Below, piece by piece: positions 54,133-63,588 of a stretch of DNA of 64,000 nucleotides. Position 1 is the stretch's first letter. Each line of letters opens with the position of its first letter. Origin of the DNA: Desulfobacterium sp. (GTDB lineage: Bacteria > Desulfobacterota > Desulfobacteria > Desulfobacterales > Desulfobacteraceae); assembly GCA_030145245.1 (NCBI GenBank), contig JAQYWC010000056.1:35114-99113 (forward strand), read 5' to 3'. Below the pieces are notes generated by a model. It saw nothing but the letters and a program-made list of their open reading frames with translations. It was not told where the DNA came from and made no database searches. Both the position numbers and the translations under genes were made by a program.

Positions 54133-56682
54133 TTAACGGGAGCAAAGAACCTTGAAGCCCTGGCCCGGGCCTTTGGATTCAACCTCGATGGCAAACCCCT
54201 GGCCCGGGGTCTCAACCATCTTCAGGCTTGCCCTGAACTTGTCGCCGTTGCTGTCTTTCAGCACATAGGGCCGGGTCTTCTTGCCGGCAACAAGGGTCTC
54301 AACGTTCTGGAGGGTAAGATTCTTTCCTGCAATCTCCTTCCAGATCACAAAGCGACAGTCCCCATGTTCCGGCCGCCAGTTTGAGCATCCAAACCCACGT
54401 TTCCCTTCGATAATGGTTCCCTTGCAAAGGGGACAGCTCATCTCCCCTGCACCTTGAGGTTTTTCACTTTTGGGTGCGGCCAGGGATCCTGGCGCTGGGG
54501 GTTCCGCTCCGAACCTTTGTCGTGTTTCAGGACCGGCTGACCCGGTGCTTCCACCCCCCTTTGCCGGGGTGTTGAAATCAAAGGAAACCTTCCACTTGCC
54601 TGCCTCGTTAAGGATCAGAAGGGAGGCTGAGAACCGTTTCTTCTTCTTGGAGACAAACCCCTTGAACGGACCGGACTTGCGGTATTGCAAAAGGTTGGCC
54701 GCCATCTTGGTGGAGATGGTCTTGCCTGCGATTCTCTTGAAGATCACAAACTCGCACCCCCTGTCCTCACAGGAGAAGGCCTTCCGGTTTTCCCGGACCG
54801 CCTTGCCGCAGGCGGGACAAAGCCCGATCACCGCAGCCGGACCACGCTCGGCCCTGAACTGTTTCACGTTGAGCCCTGCGGATTTAAGTTCAGCCACGGC
54901 ATCGGTAACAAAGCCCTTGATATGGTCCAGGAACCGAATATCCGATCCCTCCCCAAGGGCGATGGTGTTAAGGTCCATCTCCCACCGGGCCGTCTCCTCA
55001 GGCGAGGTCAGGACCGAAGAGACCGTGCACTTTCTCAGCTGGGTAACGAGGTACACCCCCTTGTCCGTGGCAAGGAGCCGCTTGCCCGCCCGCTGGACAT
55101 ATTGTCTTGAAATCAGGGTTTCAATGATCTGTGCCCGTGTTGACTGGGTGCCGATGCCGATCTCCCCCCGGTAGAGCCGTTTGATCTCCTCCTCATCCAC
55201 ATACCGCCCCGGATTGGTCATGTCCTTCAGGAGCAGGGAATCCGAATAGTCAGGCGGCGGGGTGGTCTGCTTCTCCTCCCGGTCGATCTTCTCGGCTGTC
55301 CCCTTGTCCCCCTCCGCAAGGGGCGGAATGATCTCGGCCTCGGCCTTGTCCCGGGTGCCGGTCTTATAAATCCGCCGCCAGCCGGGATCAAGGATCACCT
55401 TACCCCGGGTCTGGAAATTTTCCCCGGCAAACAGGGTCACCACCCGTGTGCTCTCAAACGAACAATCGGGATGAAATGCCGCTGCAAACCGCCGCACCAC
55501 CAGATCAAACAAAAGTTTCTCATCATGGCTGGCCCCTTCAGAAATGGGCTTGAATGGAATCAGGGCATGGTGGTCGGTGAGCTTTGCATCGTTGAACACC
55601 CGCCGGTTGGAGAGATTCACCCGCTTTTGATCCACGTTCGCGAACACATCGGGATAGGCCCCCCCAAGTTTTCCCATCACCGTGTTGACAAGGCCAAGGC
55701 TTGTGGTGCCCAGCACCTTTGAGTCGGTCCTGGGATAGGAGAGGCACTTTCTGTCCTGGTAAAGGGTCTGGGCAATGGCCAGGGTCTTTTTAGCGGGAAA
55801 GCCAAACCGGTTGTTGGCCTCCTGCTGAAGGTCGGTCAAAGAAAACAGAAGCGGAGGCGGTTCGCTCTTTCTCTCTTTCTTCATGGAAAGCACCACACCC
55901 GGAGAGGTCTCAGCCTTGAGCCGCTCCAAAAGCGCGTCCGCCTCGGGCTTCTTCGTGACCTTGGTCTCCTTCTCCTTGAACCAGCGCCCGGTCCAGCGCC
56001 CCTTGTCGCAGCCAAACAGTACCTTGAAGTTCCAATAGGTCTCGGGCACAAAGTGCTCCCGCTCGTTCCGCCGGTCCACAATCAATGCCAATACCGCCGT
56101 CTGCACCCGGCCCACGGAAAACAGATCCCCGAGCCGAACCGTCATCAACCGGGTCAGGTTCATGCCCACCAGCCAGTCCGACACCTGGCGGTAATACCCG
56201 GCACGCCACAAGCGATCGTAGTCGGCCATGGGTTTCAGCTCTTTCAGGGTGTTCCTGACCACCTGGGGCACCAGGGCCTGGCTGGTCCAGAAACGCATGA
56301 CCCGCTCCTTATCCCCAAAGCCCGACTCAAGGAGGATGGTCCGGGCGATCACCTCCCCCTCCCGTCCCGCATCCGTTGCAATGATAATCCGGTCAAACCG
56401 CCGCTTGGTCAGAAGGGTCTTAATGGTCCGAAACTGCTGATAGGTCCTTTTGATGGGCTTGTATCGAAACCGGTCCGGAATAAGGGGCAGGGTCTCCACC
56501 CGCCACTTTTTCAGGCCCGGATCATAATCATCCGGCTCAAACAGCTCCACCAGATGGCCCACGGCCCAGGTGATCACATGGGCATCCCCCTCAAAATAGC
56601 CGTCCTTTTTATTCTTCACTCCCAAGGCCTTGGCAAAATCCGAGGCCACGGAGAATTTTTCTGTCAATATTAATTCTGTCAT
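54133..56682 (-). CDS. topB: DNA topoisomerase III
   Basis: An 849-aa type IA topoisomerase: TOPRIM domain (LILTEKFSVA, ATDAGREGE), the active-site Tyr in SYPRTDS (~320), and SVGRVQTAVL. The C-terminus has two zinc-ribbon-like units (CPACGKAV...C...C and CPLCKGTI...C...C) used for DNA binding. It resolves catenated DNA. It is convergent with truC and stands alone before the AT-rich island. Confidence 0.94.
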   Translation of the reverse strand: MTELILTEKFSVASDFAKALGVKNKKDGYFEGDAHVITWAVGHLVELFEPDDYDPGLKKWRVETLPLIPDRFRYKPIKRTYQQFRTIKTLLTKRRFDRIIIATDAGREGEVIARTILLESGFGDKERVMRFWTSQALVPQVVRNTLKELKPMADYDRLWRAGYYRQVSDWLVGMNLTRLMTVRLGDLFSVGRVQTAVLALIVDRRNEREHFVPETYWNFKVLFGCDKGRWTGRWFKEKETKVTKKPEADALLERLKAETSPGVVLSMKKERKSEPPPLLFSLTDLQQEANNRFGFPAKKTLAIAQTLYQDRKCLSYPRTDSKVLGTTSLGLVNTVMGKLGGAYPDVFANVDQKRVNLSNRRVFNDAKLTDHHALIPFKPISEGASHDEKLLFDLVVRRFAAAFHPDCSFESTRVVTLFAGENFQTRGKVILDPGWRRIYKTGTRDKAEAEIIPPLAEGDKGTAEKIDREEKQTTPPPDYSDSLLLKDMTNPGRYVDEEEIKRLYRGEIGIGTQSTRAQIIETLISRQYVQRAGKRLLATDKGVYLVTQLRKCTVSSVLTSPEETARWEMDLNTIALGEGSDIRFLDHIKGFVTDAVAELKSAGLNVKQFRAERGPAAVIGLCPACGKAVRENRKAFSCEDRGCEFVIFKRIAGKTISTKMAANLLQYRKSGPFKGFVSKKKKRFSASLLILNEAGKWKVSFDFNTPAKGGGSTGSAGPETRQRFGAEPPAPGSLAAPKSEKPQGAGEMSCPLCKGTIIEGKRGFGCSNWRPEHGDCRFVIWKEIAGKNLTLQNVETLVAGKKTRPYVLKDSNGDKFRASLKMVETPGQGFAIEVESKGPGQGFKVLCSR

Positions 56683-57151
56683 GGCCTATTTTTACGCCAT
56701 TTCAACGATTATTGCCACAGATTAAACCCGGGGGTTGATGAAAATCATACCACTGATTCTTTGTCCCTTTCTTCATTGACAACCAACAGCCAAAAAGCTA
56801 ACTTAAAAACAAGTTCCCCTGTCCCCTGATGATGACTTTTTATTCGTTATGTCCGGGCCTTCGTTTACCTGCACTGGCTTTCAGTCATTCACGTCGACAC
56901 CACCTCATACGGTACTCCTCAAGTTATATCCATTGACCATTGTAATCTTTCATATGTCTTACCACAGGCATTTGTGTTTCTTCTGAAAGCAGAGTTATTG
57001 ATTCGGACATCTTCCGAAGAATTCCGGGAAACCGTCCCGCTTCCAAACAAGGGGGGAATATCCCCTCCCTTAAAGACCTTTTAATTGCGGTTTCGTTGAA
57101 GTGAACAGAACATGTTCCCCAATAACCATAATAAGGAGAGGAGGTTTTTGT
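56683..57151. other. AT-rich intergenic region
   Basis: Base use shifts from GC-rich topB to AT-rich DNA here. No ORF with a ribosome site, no tRNA and no clear repeat are visible. A TTGACA at 56776-56781 lacks a good -10. Confidence 0.45.
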
Positions 57152-57648
57152 ATGAAAGGATTAAGGCATGTGTTTCCTATGAATTTTACACCGTCAGAAC
57201 TTATTTTAAATGAAGAGGAAACAAAAGAGATATTGAAGTTTTTTTTCAAATATGATCACGCTTTCATTGATGGGGTAATTATACACGATAGACTCAGGAA
57301 TTTTACACAGGGAATTTTACACAGGGAATTTTAGTTGAAGCCATTGATGCATCATTTGCCATTGGTTTTGTGGCTATCGTCTATAAAAACTTTTTTTTTA
57401 AACCACCGAATCCAAATGTAAAAAGAGCTCTCATTAAATTTGGAGCAAAGGCTGCAAGGCATTGGTTTAAACACGCTAAAATCACTGAATTAAGGGATCT
57501 TAAGATATATGAATCGGTACGGAAGACAATCAATACACACTTTCGTAGCCATATGGAGTTTGAAGCTATGAATCTGGCACGATCAAAGCCGGTAGTGGCT
57601 GTTTTCGCTTACAACAACGATAAAAATCATGATACCCTATGGGGTTAA
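57152..57648 (+). pseudogene. Hypothetical gene broken by a 14-bp tandem duplication
   Basis: Starting at ATG 57152 (AAGGAGAGGAGG upstream), the frame reads MKGLRHVFPMNF... to RNFTQGIL-HREF and stops at 57334. The unit GGAATTTTACACAG is repeated at 57297-57310 and 57311-57324. Removing one copy joins RNFTQGIL to VEAIDASFAIGF in the other frame and gives a continuous 160-aa protein ending DTLWG at 57648. No family recognised; the restored protein is basic with a hydrophobic middle. It may be a fresh pseudogene or a switchable gene. Confidence 0.75.
57297..57334. repeat. Tandem 14-bp duplication
   Basis: Two full copies of GGAATTTTACACAG and a partial third (GGAATTTTA). Because 14 is not a multiple of three, gain or loss of one unit shifts the frame. 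Confidence 0.85.
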
Positions 57649-57649
57649 C

Positions 57650-58210
57650 ATGAAAAGAAAGCTGCTGTTTTTTATGGTCATACCGATGGCTTTCATGGTA
57701 TGCGCTTATTATTCGCTTACCATATATGTGCTTGTAAAAAATGACATAGAATACCTCATCATAAGTTCTTTATACCCTGAAGATAAAATATTCCCACCTA
57801 AATTAGCAGAGTTCTACCTATTTAACTTCCGTGGAAACAAAGAGGACATAGACGTACTAAAGAGCTATACTGGGTTAAGTTTAATATTAAATGATCCAAG
57901 CATACCAAGTGATGAGGCATTTAAATATGTATCCTTTTTCTTAAAAAAAGGCTTTGATATTAATTCCATAGGTTTTGATGGCCTTACCGCCTTACATAGG
58001 GCTGTTATGTTTAATCCACCGAAAGATGTTATTTTTCTCCTGGAAAGAGGCGCTGATAAAAACGTTCGTGTCGGGTATAATCGTATTTATGGAAAAAACG
58101 AAAAAACAAAGGCATTTGGGATGAACGCACTTGAATTGGCACATCTCCTTACGAAATTCGACAAGCGAGACCGGAGTGAAATCGTAAAAATATTAACGGC
58201 AAAGGAATAG
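57650..58210 (+). CDS. Membrane-anchored ankyrin-repeat protein
   Basis: A 186-aa protein with one N-terminal membrane helix or uncleaved signal (LLFFMVIPMAFMVCAYYSLTIYVL) and ankyrin-type repeats in the C-terminal half (GFDGLTALHRAVMFNPPKDVIFLLERGADKN, then FGMNALELAHLL). The AT-rich codon use matches the broken gene one base upstream. Ankyrin proteins beside small unknown genes are often immunity partners of secreted toxins; that is only a suggestion here. Confidence 0.75.
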   Translation: MKRKLLFFMVIPMAFMVCAYYSLTIYVLVKNDIEYLIISSLYPEDKIFPPKLAEFYLFNFRGNKEDIDVLKSYTGLSLILNDPSIPSDEAFKYVSFFLKKGFDINSIGFDGLTALHRAVMFNPPKDVIFLLERGADKNVRVGYNRIYGKNEKTKAFGMNALELAHLLTKFDKRDRSEIVKILTAKE

Positions 58211-58250
58211 ATTCATATGGGGATATTTCTCATAGGGAGGGTTTCAACAA

Positions 58251-59396
58251 ATGAAGACCTATTTTGCCCCGGCTGAACGAGCTGATAAAGAAGAACTGAT
58301 TGCAAAAATTGAACTGATCAACAAGGACCCCGTAATGTCGGGCCTGCTCCACTCCATCAGCGGTGTGCTTGCCATCCTGGATGAACACCGGCAGATTATC
58401 GCCATCAACGACTCCTTTTTAAAGATGCTTGGCATCGAGGATCCTGCCCAGGCCCTGGGGGTGCGACCCGGGGAAGCCTTGCAATGTATCCATGCCCACG
58501 ACGAACCTGCCGGGTGCGGCACCACCAGATTTTGCTCCACCTGTGGGGCCGCAATGGCAATCGTTTCAAGCCTGGACCAGGACAAACCGGTTGAAAGAAT
58601 GTGTGCCCTGACAGCCCATAGAGATGGCCGGACAGTGGATATTGCCCTGCAGGTCAGATCCCAGCCGATCAAAATCAATGGAAAAAAGTTTCTGCTGTTA
58701 TTTTTGCAGGACATTACCCTCCAGCAGCAGAGGGCGGCACTTGCAAGAACATTCTTCCACGATATAAACAACATGTTGAGCGGACTGGTCGGGGCAAGTG
58801 AATTGCTTTCGCTAAAAGAGAGTCAATCCGATCTGGTACAAAGTGTTCTGAACGCTTCATTACGCCTGAAAAAAGAGGTGGAGATTCAAAGATACTTGTT
58901 ACAGCATGAATCCAGTTCCTACCAACCTTCATGGAAAAAAATCGATCTGAGCATCGTAATAGACGAGCTTAAATCATTTTTCATCACCCACCCGGCAGCA
59001 AGAAACAAGACGATAGACTTCCAGGCGCCCGCCCCAGGCCTGTCCATCCGAACCGATAGATCATTATTGCTGCGCGTCCTTTGCAACATGATCACAAACG
59101 CCCTTGAAGGAACCGAAGCTGGCGGCCGGGTAAAGGTGTGGCTGGAAAAAACCGATGGGTTGGTCTCTTTTCGGGTTTGGAACCGGCGACCAATCCCCCG
59201 GGAGATCGCCCAGCGGGTATTCCAGCGCAATTTCAGCACAAAAGATGGTGACGGAAGAGGGATCGGCACTTTTTCCATGAAACTGTTCGGGGAACAAATC
59301 CTTGAGGGAAAAGTCGGCTTTACAACGTCCGGGGATGAAGGTACAGTGTTTGTATTTTCGCTGCCCCCCGGAAGGACCAAACGCACAAAGGAGTAG
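58251..59396 (+). CDS. PAS-domain histidine kinase with Cys-rich PAS loop
   Basis: A 381-aa soluble kinase. The PAS domain (~30-150) carries four Cys (79, 89, 95, 98) in an H-x-H and C-G-C-like cluster (CIHAHDEPAGCG, FCSTCGA), suggesting redox, metal or Fe-S sensing. Then the dimerisation helix with His170 (FFHDINNML) and a HATPase domain (NMITNALEG, GRGIGTFSMKLFG). No response regulator is nearby; the next gene is a potassium channel. GGGAGG lies upstream of the ATG. Confidence 0.88.
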   Translation: MKTYFAPAERADKEELIAKIELINKDPVMSGLLHSISGVLAILDEHRQIIAINDSFLKMLGIEDPAQALGVRPGEALQCIHAHDEPAGCGTTRFCSTCGAAMAIVSSLDQDKPVERMCALTAHRDGRTVDIALQVRSQPIKINGKKFLLLFLQDITLQQQRAALARTFFHDINNMLSGLVGASELLSLKESQSDLVQSVLNASLRLKKEVEIQRYLLQHESSSYQPSWKKIDLSIVIDELKSFFITHPAARNKTIDFQAPAPGLSIRTDRSLLLRVLCNMITNALEGTEAGGRVKVWLEKTDGLVSFRVWNRRPIPREIAQRVFQRNFSTKDGDGRGIGTFSMKLFGEQILEGKVGFTTSGDEGTVFVFSLPPGRTKRTKE

Positions 59397-59449
59397 CACA
59401 ACCGGGGAGGGTATGGGTGCGACAAGGATAAACTTCACGATTCAAGGAT

Positions 59450-60328
59450 ATGACTATGGAGGAGGTACGCAGGCGACTGCAACTATTTCTCACCCTGTTT
59501 GTATTAGTGACTGTTATCGGCACGGCTGGCTTCATGGTGCTGGAGCAGATCTCTTTTGCCGATGCGTTTTACTACAATATCGTTACCATGTCCACCGTAG
59601 GATACGGCGACATTCATCCGACCAGTCAAGCCAGTCGAATGTTCGCCGTTCTGCTGATCGTGATGGGGGGAGCAACCTTTCTTGGCGTAATCGCAAACGG
59701 CTCTGAGATATTGATACTCAGGCGAGAATCCCAAAGCAGGAGACGAAAGGTTAACATGGTCATCGGGATTTTTTTCAGTGAAGTGGGGCACGAACTTCTA
59801 AGTTCATTTTCAGATCACGACCGGACCATTGATGGCGCAGCAAACGAGCTTCTGATCGGTCCCCAATGGACTGACGCCCGCTTTTCAGCCGCCGTGAAAG
59901 CACTCAGAAAGTATAAAGTAAAAATAGATGCCGCAGAATTCGACCTGGACGAATTGAGCGTTTTTCTGAACAGCAGAAGAGACTTTCTGCTGGGCCTGCT
60001 TGAAAATCCGGTGATCGTGGAGCATGAAGGATTCAGTGATTTATTACTCAGTGTTTTCCACGTGCTGGATGAACTGGCTAACCGGAATGATCTGAACGAC
60101 TTGCCTGCATCTGATCTGAAGCATCTTACGGGAGACCTGACCCGTGCATACAGAAGATTGATCCTCCAGTGGGTTGCGCATATGGGGCATCTCAAAAAAG
60201 AGTATCCCTATCTTTTCTCCCTTGCATTGCGAACCAACCCATTTGACAGGAATGCGTCAGCGGTTGTCATGGATTGCCCCCCGGATAAAGGGCTGCATGA
60301 AGGCAACCGTCATCATAGTTTCAAGTAA
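59450..60328 (+). CDS. Two-TM potassium channel-like protein
   Basis: A 292-aa protein with two N-terminal membrane helices flanking the pore filter TVGYGD (49-54), the Ion_trans_2 layout of bacterial K+ channels. The cytoplasmic ~190 residues are helical and not a recognisable RCK/TrkA-N domain. It lies 53 bases after the Cys-PAS kinase gene, so channel and sensor may be cotranscribed. Confidence 0.85.
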   Translation: MTMEEVRRRLQLFLTLFVLVTVIGTAGFMVLEQISFADAFYYNIVTMSTVGYGDIHPTSQASRMFAVLLIVMGGATFLGVIANGSEILILRRESQSRRRKVNMVIGIFFSEVGHELLSSFSDHDRTIDGAANELLIGPQWTDARFSAAVKALRKYKVKIDAAEFDLDELSVFLNSRRDFLLGLLENPVIVEHEGFSDLLLSVFHVLDELANRNDLNDLPASDLKHLTGDLTRAYRRLILQWVAHMGHLKKEYPYLFSLALRTNPFDRNASAVVMDCPPDKGLHEGNRHHSFK

Positions 60329-60382
60329 AGGCTGGCAGGCCGGATCTTTTACTCAATCAAACATTATTGGAGGAAAACAATT

Positions 60383-60733
60383 ATGAATCAACGTGTCGTC
60401 CTGGTCGCTTTCAATGGTGAAGCAATGTGTTTTGTCCATGTACTGCTCAATGCGCTGGATATGAAAGAAAAGGGATATGAAGTAAAAGTGGTGATCGAAG
60501 GAAGTGCCACCAAACTTGTCAATGGGCTGACAGATGAGACCAATCCCTTTTCAAAGCTCTACCGGAATGTTCGGGAACAGGGGTTGATCGATTGTGTCTG
60601 CAAGGCCTGTGCTTCCAAGATGGGTGCCCTTGAGGGTATTGAAGCCCAGGGGCTACCCCTGTGCAATGAGATGAAGGGGCATCCAAGCCTTGCCGGATAC
60701 ATGGAACAGGGGTATCAGGTCATCACCTTCTGA
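60383..60733 (+). CDS. DsrE-like small cytoplasmic protein
   Basis: A 116-aa protein with the DsrE/F-type alpha-beta start VVLVAFNGEAMCFVHVLLNALDMKEKGYEVKVVIEG and a Cys-rich part (CVCKACASKMG) that could carry sulfur or bind a metal. GGAGG precedes the ATG. It begins the DsrE-SagB-ferritin-ene-reductase run. Confidence 0.78.
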   Translation: MNQRVVLVAFNGEAMCFVHVLLNALDMKEKGYEVKVVIEGSATKLVNGLTDETNPFSKLYRNVREQGLIDCVCKACASKMGALEGIEAQGLPLCNEMKGHPSLAGYMEQGYQVITF

Positions 60734-60789
60734 TGGCAGACAGTCCAAAGGGGCAATGGTGCAACGAAGTTGCAGAAAAGGGAGGAAAA

Positions 60790-61560
60790 ATGATTAAAAA
60801 AGATCGGGACATCTACAGATATTTCCTCAAAGACAGCATCCGTCAGGAAATCAACTTCACATTTACGGATCAGAACAGGGGAGTGCCGGTTCCCCCCATT
60901 GAAAAACCCTATTCCGCCGATGCCATTCGCATTGAACTACCCAGGATGGAGACATGGAAAACCATTCCCCAAACCGACCTGACCCAGGCCATCAAAGCCA
61001 GGAAAAGTCATCGGGTCTACCAGGACGAGTCCCTTTCCCTTGAGGAACTTGCCTATCTGTTATGGTGCACCCAGGGAGTGAGGGGCAAACCGTTCCATGG
61101 CAATGCATACAGGACAGTTCCCTCTGCCGGGTGCCGTCACGCCCTTGAAACCTACCTGGCAGTGCTGAACGTGGAAGGATTGTCCGCCGGTATCTATCGC
61201 TACCTGCCCCTGACCCATGAACTGCTCTTTGAATTTGCAGAAGACCTGCTTCCGGTGAAAATGGTGGAGGCCTCCCTTGGACAGCCCTATCCGGGAAAGG
61301 CCGCCGTCACTTTTATCTGGGTGGCCATTCCCCATAGAATGGAGTGGCGCTATGACCTTGCCGCCCACAAGGTCATTTTACTGGATGCAGGCCATGTATG
61401 CCAGAATCTCTATTTGGCCTGTGAAGCCATCGGGGCTGGGACCTGCGCCATTGCGGCCTATGACCAGGAGGGGCTGGACCAGCTCCTGGGACTTGACGGA
61501 GAGGATGAATTTGCCATCTATCTCGCTCCTGTGGGTAAAATCCGGGAGCGGCAAAAATAA
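60790..61560 (+). CDS. SagB/ThcOx-type nitroreductase-fold dehydrogenase
   Basis: A 256-aa FMN protein of the SagB/ThcOx branch: ARKSHRVYQDESLSLEELAYLLWCTQGV, then the FMN-site SAGCRHALETYLAV and GLSAGIYRYLP. I start at ATG 60790 with GGAGG upstream rather than at 60733. SagB proteins oxidise azolines in peptide maturation, but free-standing members have other, unknown substrates; no precursor peptide or cyclodehydratase is seen. Confidence 0.86.
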   Translation: MIKKDRDIYRYFLKDSIRQEINFTFTDQNRGVPVPPIEKPYSADAIRIELPRMETWKTIPQTDLTQAIKARKSHRVYQDESLSLEELAYLLWCTQGVRGKPFHGNAYRTVPSAGCRHALETYLAVLNVEGLSAGIYRYLPLTHELLFEFAEDLLPVKMVEASLGQPYPGKAAVTFIWVAIPHRMEWRYDLAAHKVILLDAGHVCQNLYLACEAIGAGTCAIAAYDQEGLDQLLGLDGEDEFAIYLAPVGKIRERQK

Positions 61561-61579
61561 ATTATAATCAGGAGGAACC

Positions 61580-62095
61580 ATGACCGAAACCGGAAAGGTT
61601 GCAGGAACTCTGGAAGTTTTAAAACAGGCGATCATACTCGAGAAACGGGGGTTTGCATTTTACAATAAAGTGGCAGAGCAGACTGAGGATGCAGCGGTAC
61701 GTTCCTTTTTTGATTCCATGGCCCAGGAAGAGGCCAACCATATCACCGTACTGTCAGCCCAGTTTAAAGCATACAGCGATACCGGCCATTTTAAGACAGA
61801 TTCTTTTAGCGAAACAGAAGAGAGTCAACTGGCTTCGACCGTACTGAACAGGGGAATCCGGGAAAAAATTTCAGCCGCCGGTTTTGAAGCCTCGGCCATT
61901 TCAGCGGCCATTGCCATGGAACAGCAAGCCATAAAGGTCTATTCGGAACAGGCCGAGAATGCCGGCGATCCTGAAGAGAAGAAAGTGTATGCCTGGCTTG
62001 CCGGCTGGGAGAGGCAACACCTGAACAGACTCATGGACATTGACAGGGCCCTGCTGGACAGTGTCTGGGAAGACAACCGCTTCTGGCCGTTTTAA
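61580..62095 (+). CDS. Ferritin-like diiron protein (rubrerythrin type, no rubredoxin)
   Basis: A 171-aa four-helix protein with the diiron Glu/His pattern: EKRGFAFYNKV, QEEANHI, then AMEQQAIKVYSEQ and WERQHLNRL. There is no rubredoxin tail. Likely handles peroxide or iron. AGGAGG precedes the ATG. It lies between the SagB-type and ene-reductase genes in one run. Confidence 0.87.
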   Translation: MTETGKVAGTLEVLKQAIILEKRGFAFYNKVAEQTEDAAVRSFFDSMAQEEANHITVLSAQFKAYSDTGHFKTDSFSETEESQLASTVLNRGIREKISAAGFEASAISAAIAMEQQAIKVYSEQAENAGDPEEKKVYAWLAGWERQHLNRLMDIDRALLDSVWEDNRFWPF

Positions 62096-62195
62096 TTACC
62101 GGCAGTCTGGCGTTGCCATGGGGGGCTTGGCCTTGTCCCATCGCCTTCATGCCGCCCCCCACCATAACGCAATCTTATTTCCAGGAGGAAACAAA

Positions 62196-63296
62196 ATGAC
62201 TACCACCAGCTTGTTTGACCCGATCTCCATGGGAAACCTTAAATTAAAAAACAGAATTGCCCTGGCACCTATGACAAGGGGCCGGGCCGGGGCAAACCGT
62301 ATACCCAACGACCTGATGGCAGAATATTACTACCAGAGATCCTCAGCCGGCCTTCTCATCACCGAGGCGACCGTGGTTTCCAAACAGGGCATCGGCTGGA
62401 TCGATTCCCCGGGGATCTACACAAAAGAGATGGTTGAGGGCTGGCAAATCGTCACGGACAGAATCAAACCGACAGGCACCCCCATTTTCCTCCAGCTCTG
62501 GCATTGCGGCAGGGTATCCCACAGTGATTTCCATGACGGCGCCCCCCCTGTTTCCGCATCGGCAATCAAGCTCAAGGGCGATCACATCCACACCCCCATG
62601 GGCAAAAAAGAGTATGAAACACCCCGGGCATTATCCGTTGATGAGATCAAATCAACAGTGAATGATTACCGCAAGGCAGCCAGCAATGCCAGGGAAGCCG
62701 GCTTCTCAGGGATAGAAGTCCACAGTGCAAACGGGTATCTGATCAATCAATTCATTGATTCAAAAACCAATCAAAGGGAGGATCAATACGGGGGAAGCCT
62801 TGAAAACCGATACCGTTTTTTAAAAGAGGTGCTGGAAGCGGTTCTGGATGTCTGGGCACCGGAGCAGGTGGGGGTGCGCATTTCACCCAACGGCATCTTC
62901 AATGACATGGGCAGCGAAAACTTCAGGGAAACCTACCTTTATGTAGCAAAAGAGCTGGACAAATTCAACCTGGGTTATCTCCATATCATGGATGGCCTGG
63001 CCTTTGGTTTCCACGAAAAAGGAGCCCCCATGACCCTGGCGGAGTTCAGGCCCATTTACCAGGGAATCATTGTCGGCAATTGCGGTTATACCAAAGACGC
63101 TGCTGAAGAGAGAATAGCGGAAAGGGATGCAGACGTGATCGCCTTTGGCCGTCCTTTTATTACGAACCCCGACCTGCCCCAACGGCTCAAGAACGGTTGG
63201 CCCCTCGATCCTGCCGAGGATATGTCCCTGTGGTATACTCCGGGCGCCGAAGGGTATACGGATTATGGACCGTTCAAACCGCCCTCCCCCGCATAA
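62196..63296 (+). CDS. Old-yellow-enzyme family ene-reductase
   Basis: A 366-aa FMN TIM barrel: start LFDPISMGNLKLKNRIALAP, HSAN at the substrate anchor (His-x-x-Asn), NQREDQYGGSLENR, and phosphate-binding GFGRPFI-like stretch near the end (FGRPFITNPDLP). Members reduce activated C=C bonds with NAD(P)H. I start at ATG 62196 because AGGAGG is seven bases upstream; the longer frame to 62040 overlaps the ferritin-like gene. Confidence 0.9.
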   Translation: MTTTSLFDPISMGNLKLKNRIALAPMTRGRAGANRIPNDLMAEYYYQRSSAGLLITEATVVSKQGIGWIDSPGIYTKEMVEGWQIVTDRIKPTGTPIFLQLWHCGRVSHSDFHDGAPPVSASAIKLKGDHIHTPMGKKEYETPRALSVDEIKSTVNDYRKAASNAREAGFSGIEVHSANGYLINQFIDSKTNQREDQYGGSLENRYRFLKEVLEAVLDVWAPEQVGVRISPNGIFNDMGSENFRETYLYVAKELDKFNLGYLHIMDGLAFGFHEKGAPMTLAEFRPIYQGIIVGNCGYTKDAAEERIAERDADVIAFGRPFITNPDLPQRLKNGWPLDPAEDMSLWYTPGAEGYTDYGPFKPPSPA

Positions 63297-63303
63297 ACCG
63301 ATC

Positions 63304-63338
63304 CTGACAGGCATCGGGCCAAGCACGATGCCTGTCAG
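63304..63338 (+). terminator. Hairpin after the ene-reductase gene
   Basis: CTGACAGGCATCG (63304-63316) and CGATGCCTGTCAG (63326-63338) form a perfect 13-bp stem; no T-run follows. Confidence 0.5.
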
Positions 63339-63406
63339 ATCACCCATGAATCGCCAAAGATCACGGATATACCATGGCTTAGCGGAATCAACCGGCGTGC
63401 CCCTCA

Positions 63407-63417
63407 CCCCCCCCCCC
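63407..63417. repeat. Run of eleven C
   Basis: Homopolymer tract in the gap before the C_GCAxxG_C_C gene. Such tracts can vary in length, but here it is non-coding. Confidence 0.6.
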
Positions 63418-63588
63418 AAACTTAATCCTCTGTGCATTTTTTTCGATCATTACCATCGATTCTTTTTGTTGGACACAAAAAAACTGATCGGTTATTGAGT
63501 ATTTCAATCAGGCCGGATCCCCGAAAGAGGAATTTGGCCCAGGCTGAAACACCGAGAAAACACCGGAGCAATCAAAAAGGAGAAAACA

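Noticed and set aside
54095..54144. Direct repeat TTAACGGGAGCA near the truC and topB stops
   Set aside because: A 12-base repeat 38 bp apart, one copy within the topB end; no structure or known function, probably a small duplication.
57101..57648. Two separate small genes
   Set aside because: The 14-bp tandem duplication explains the split; removal of one unit gives a single continuous frame.
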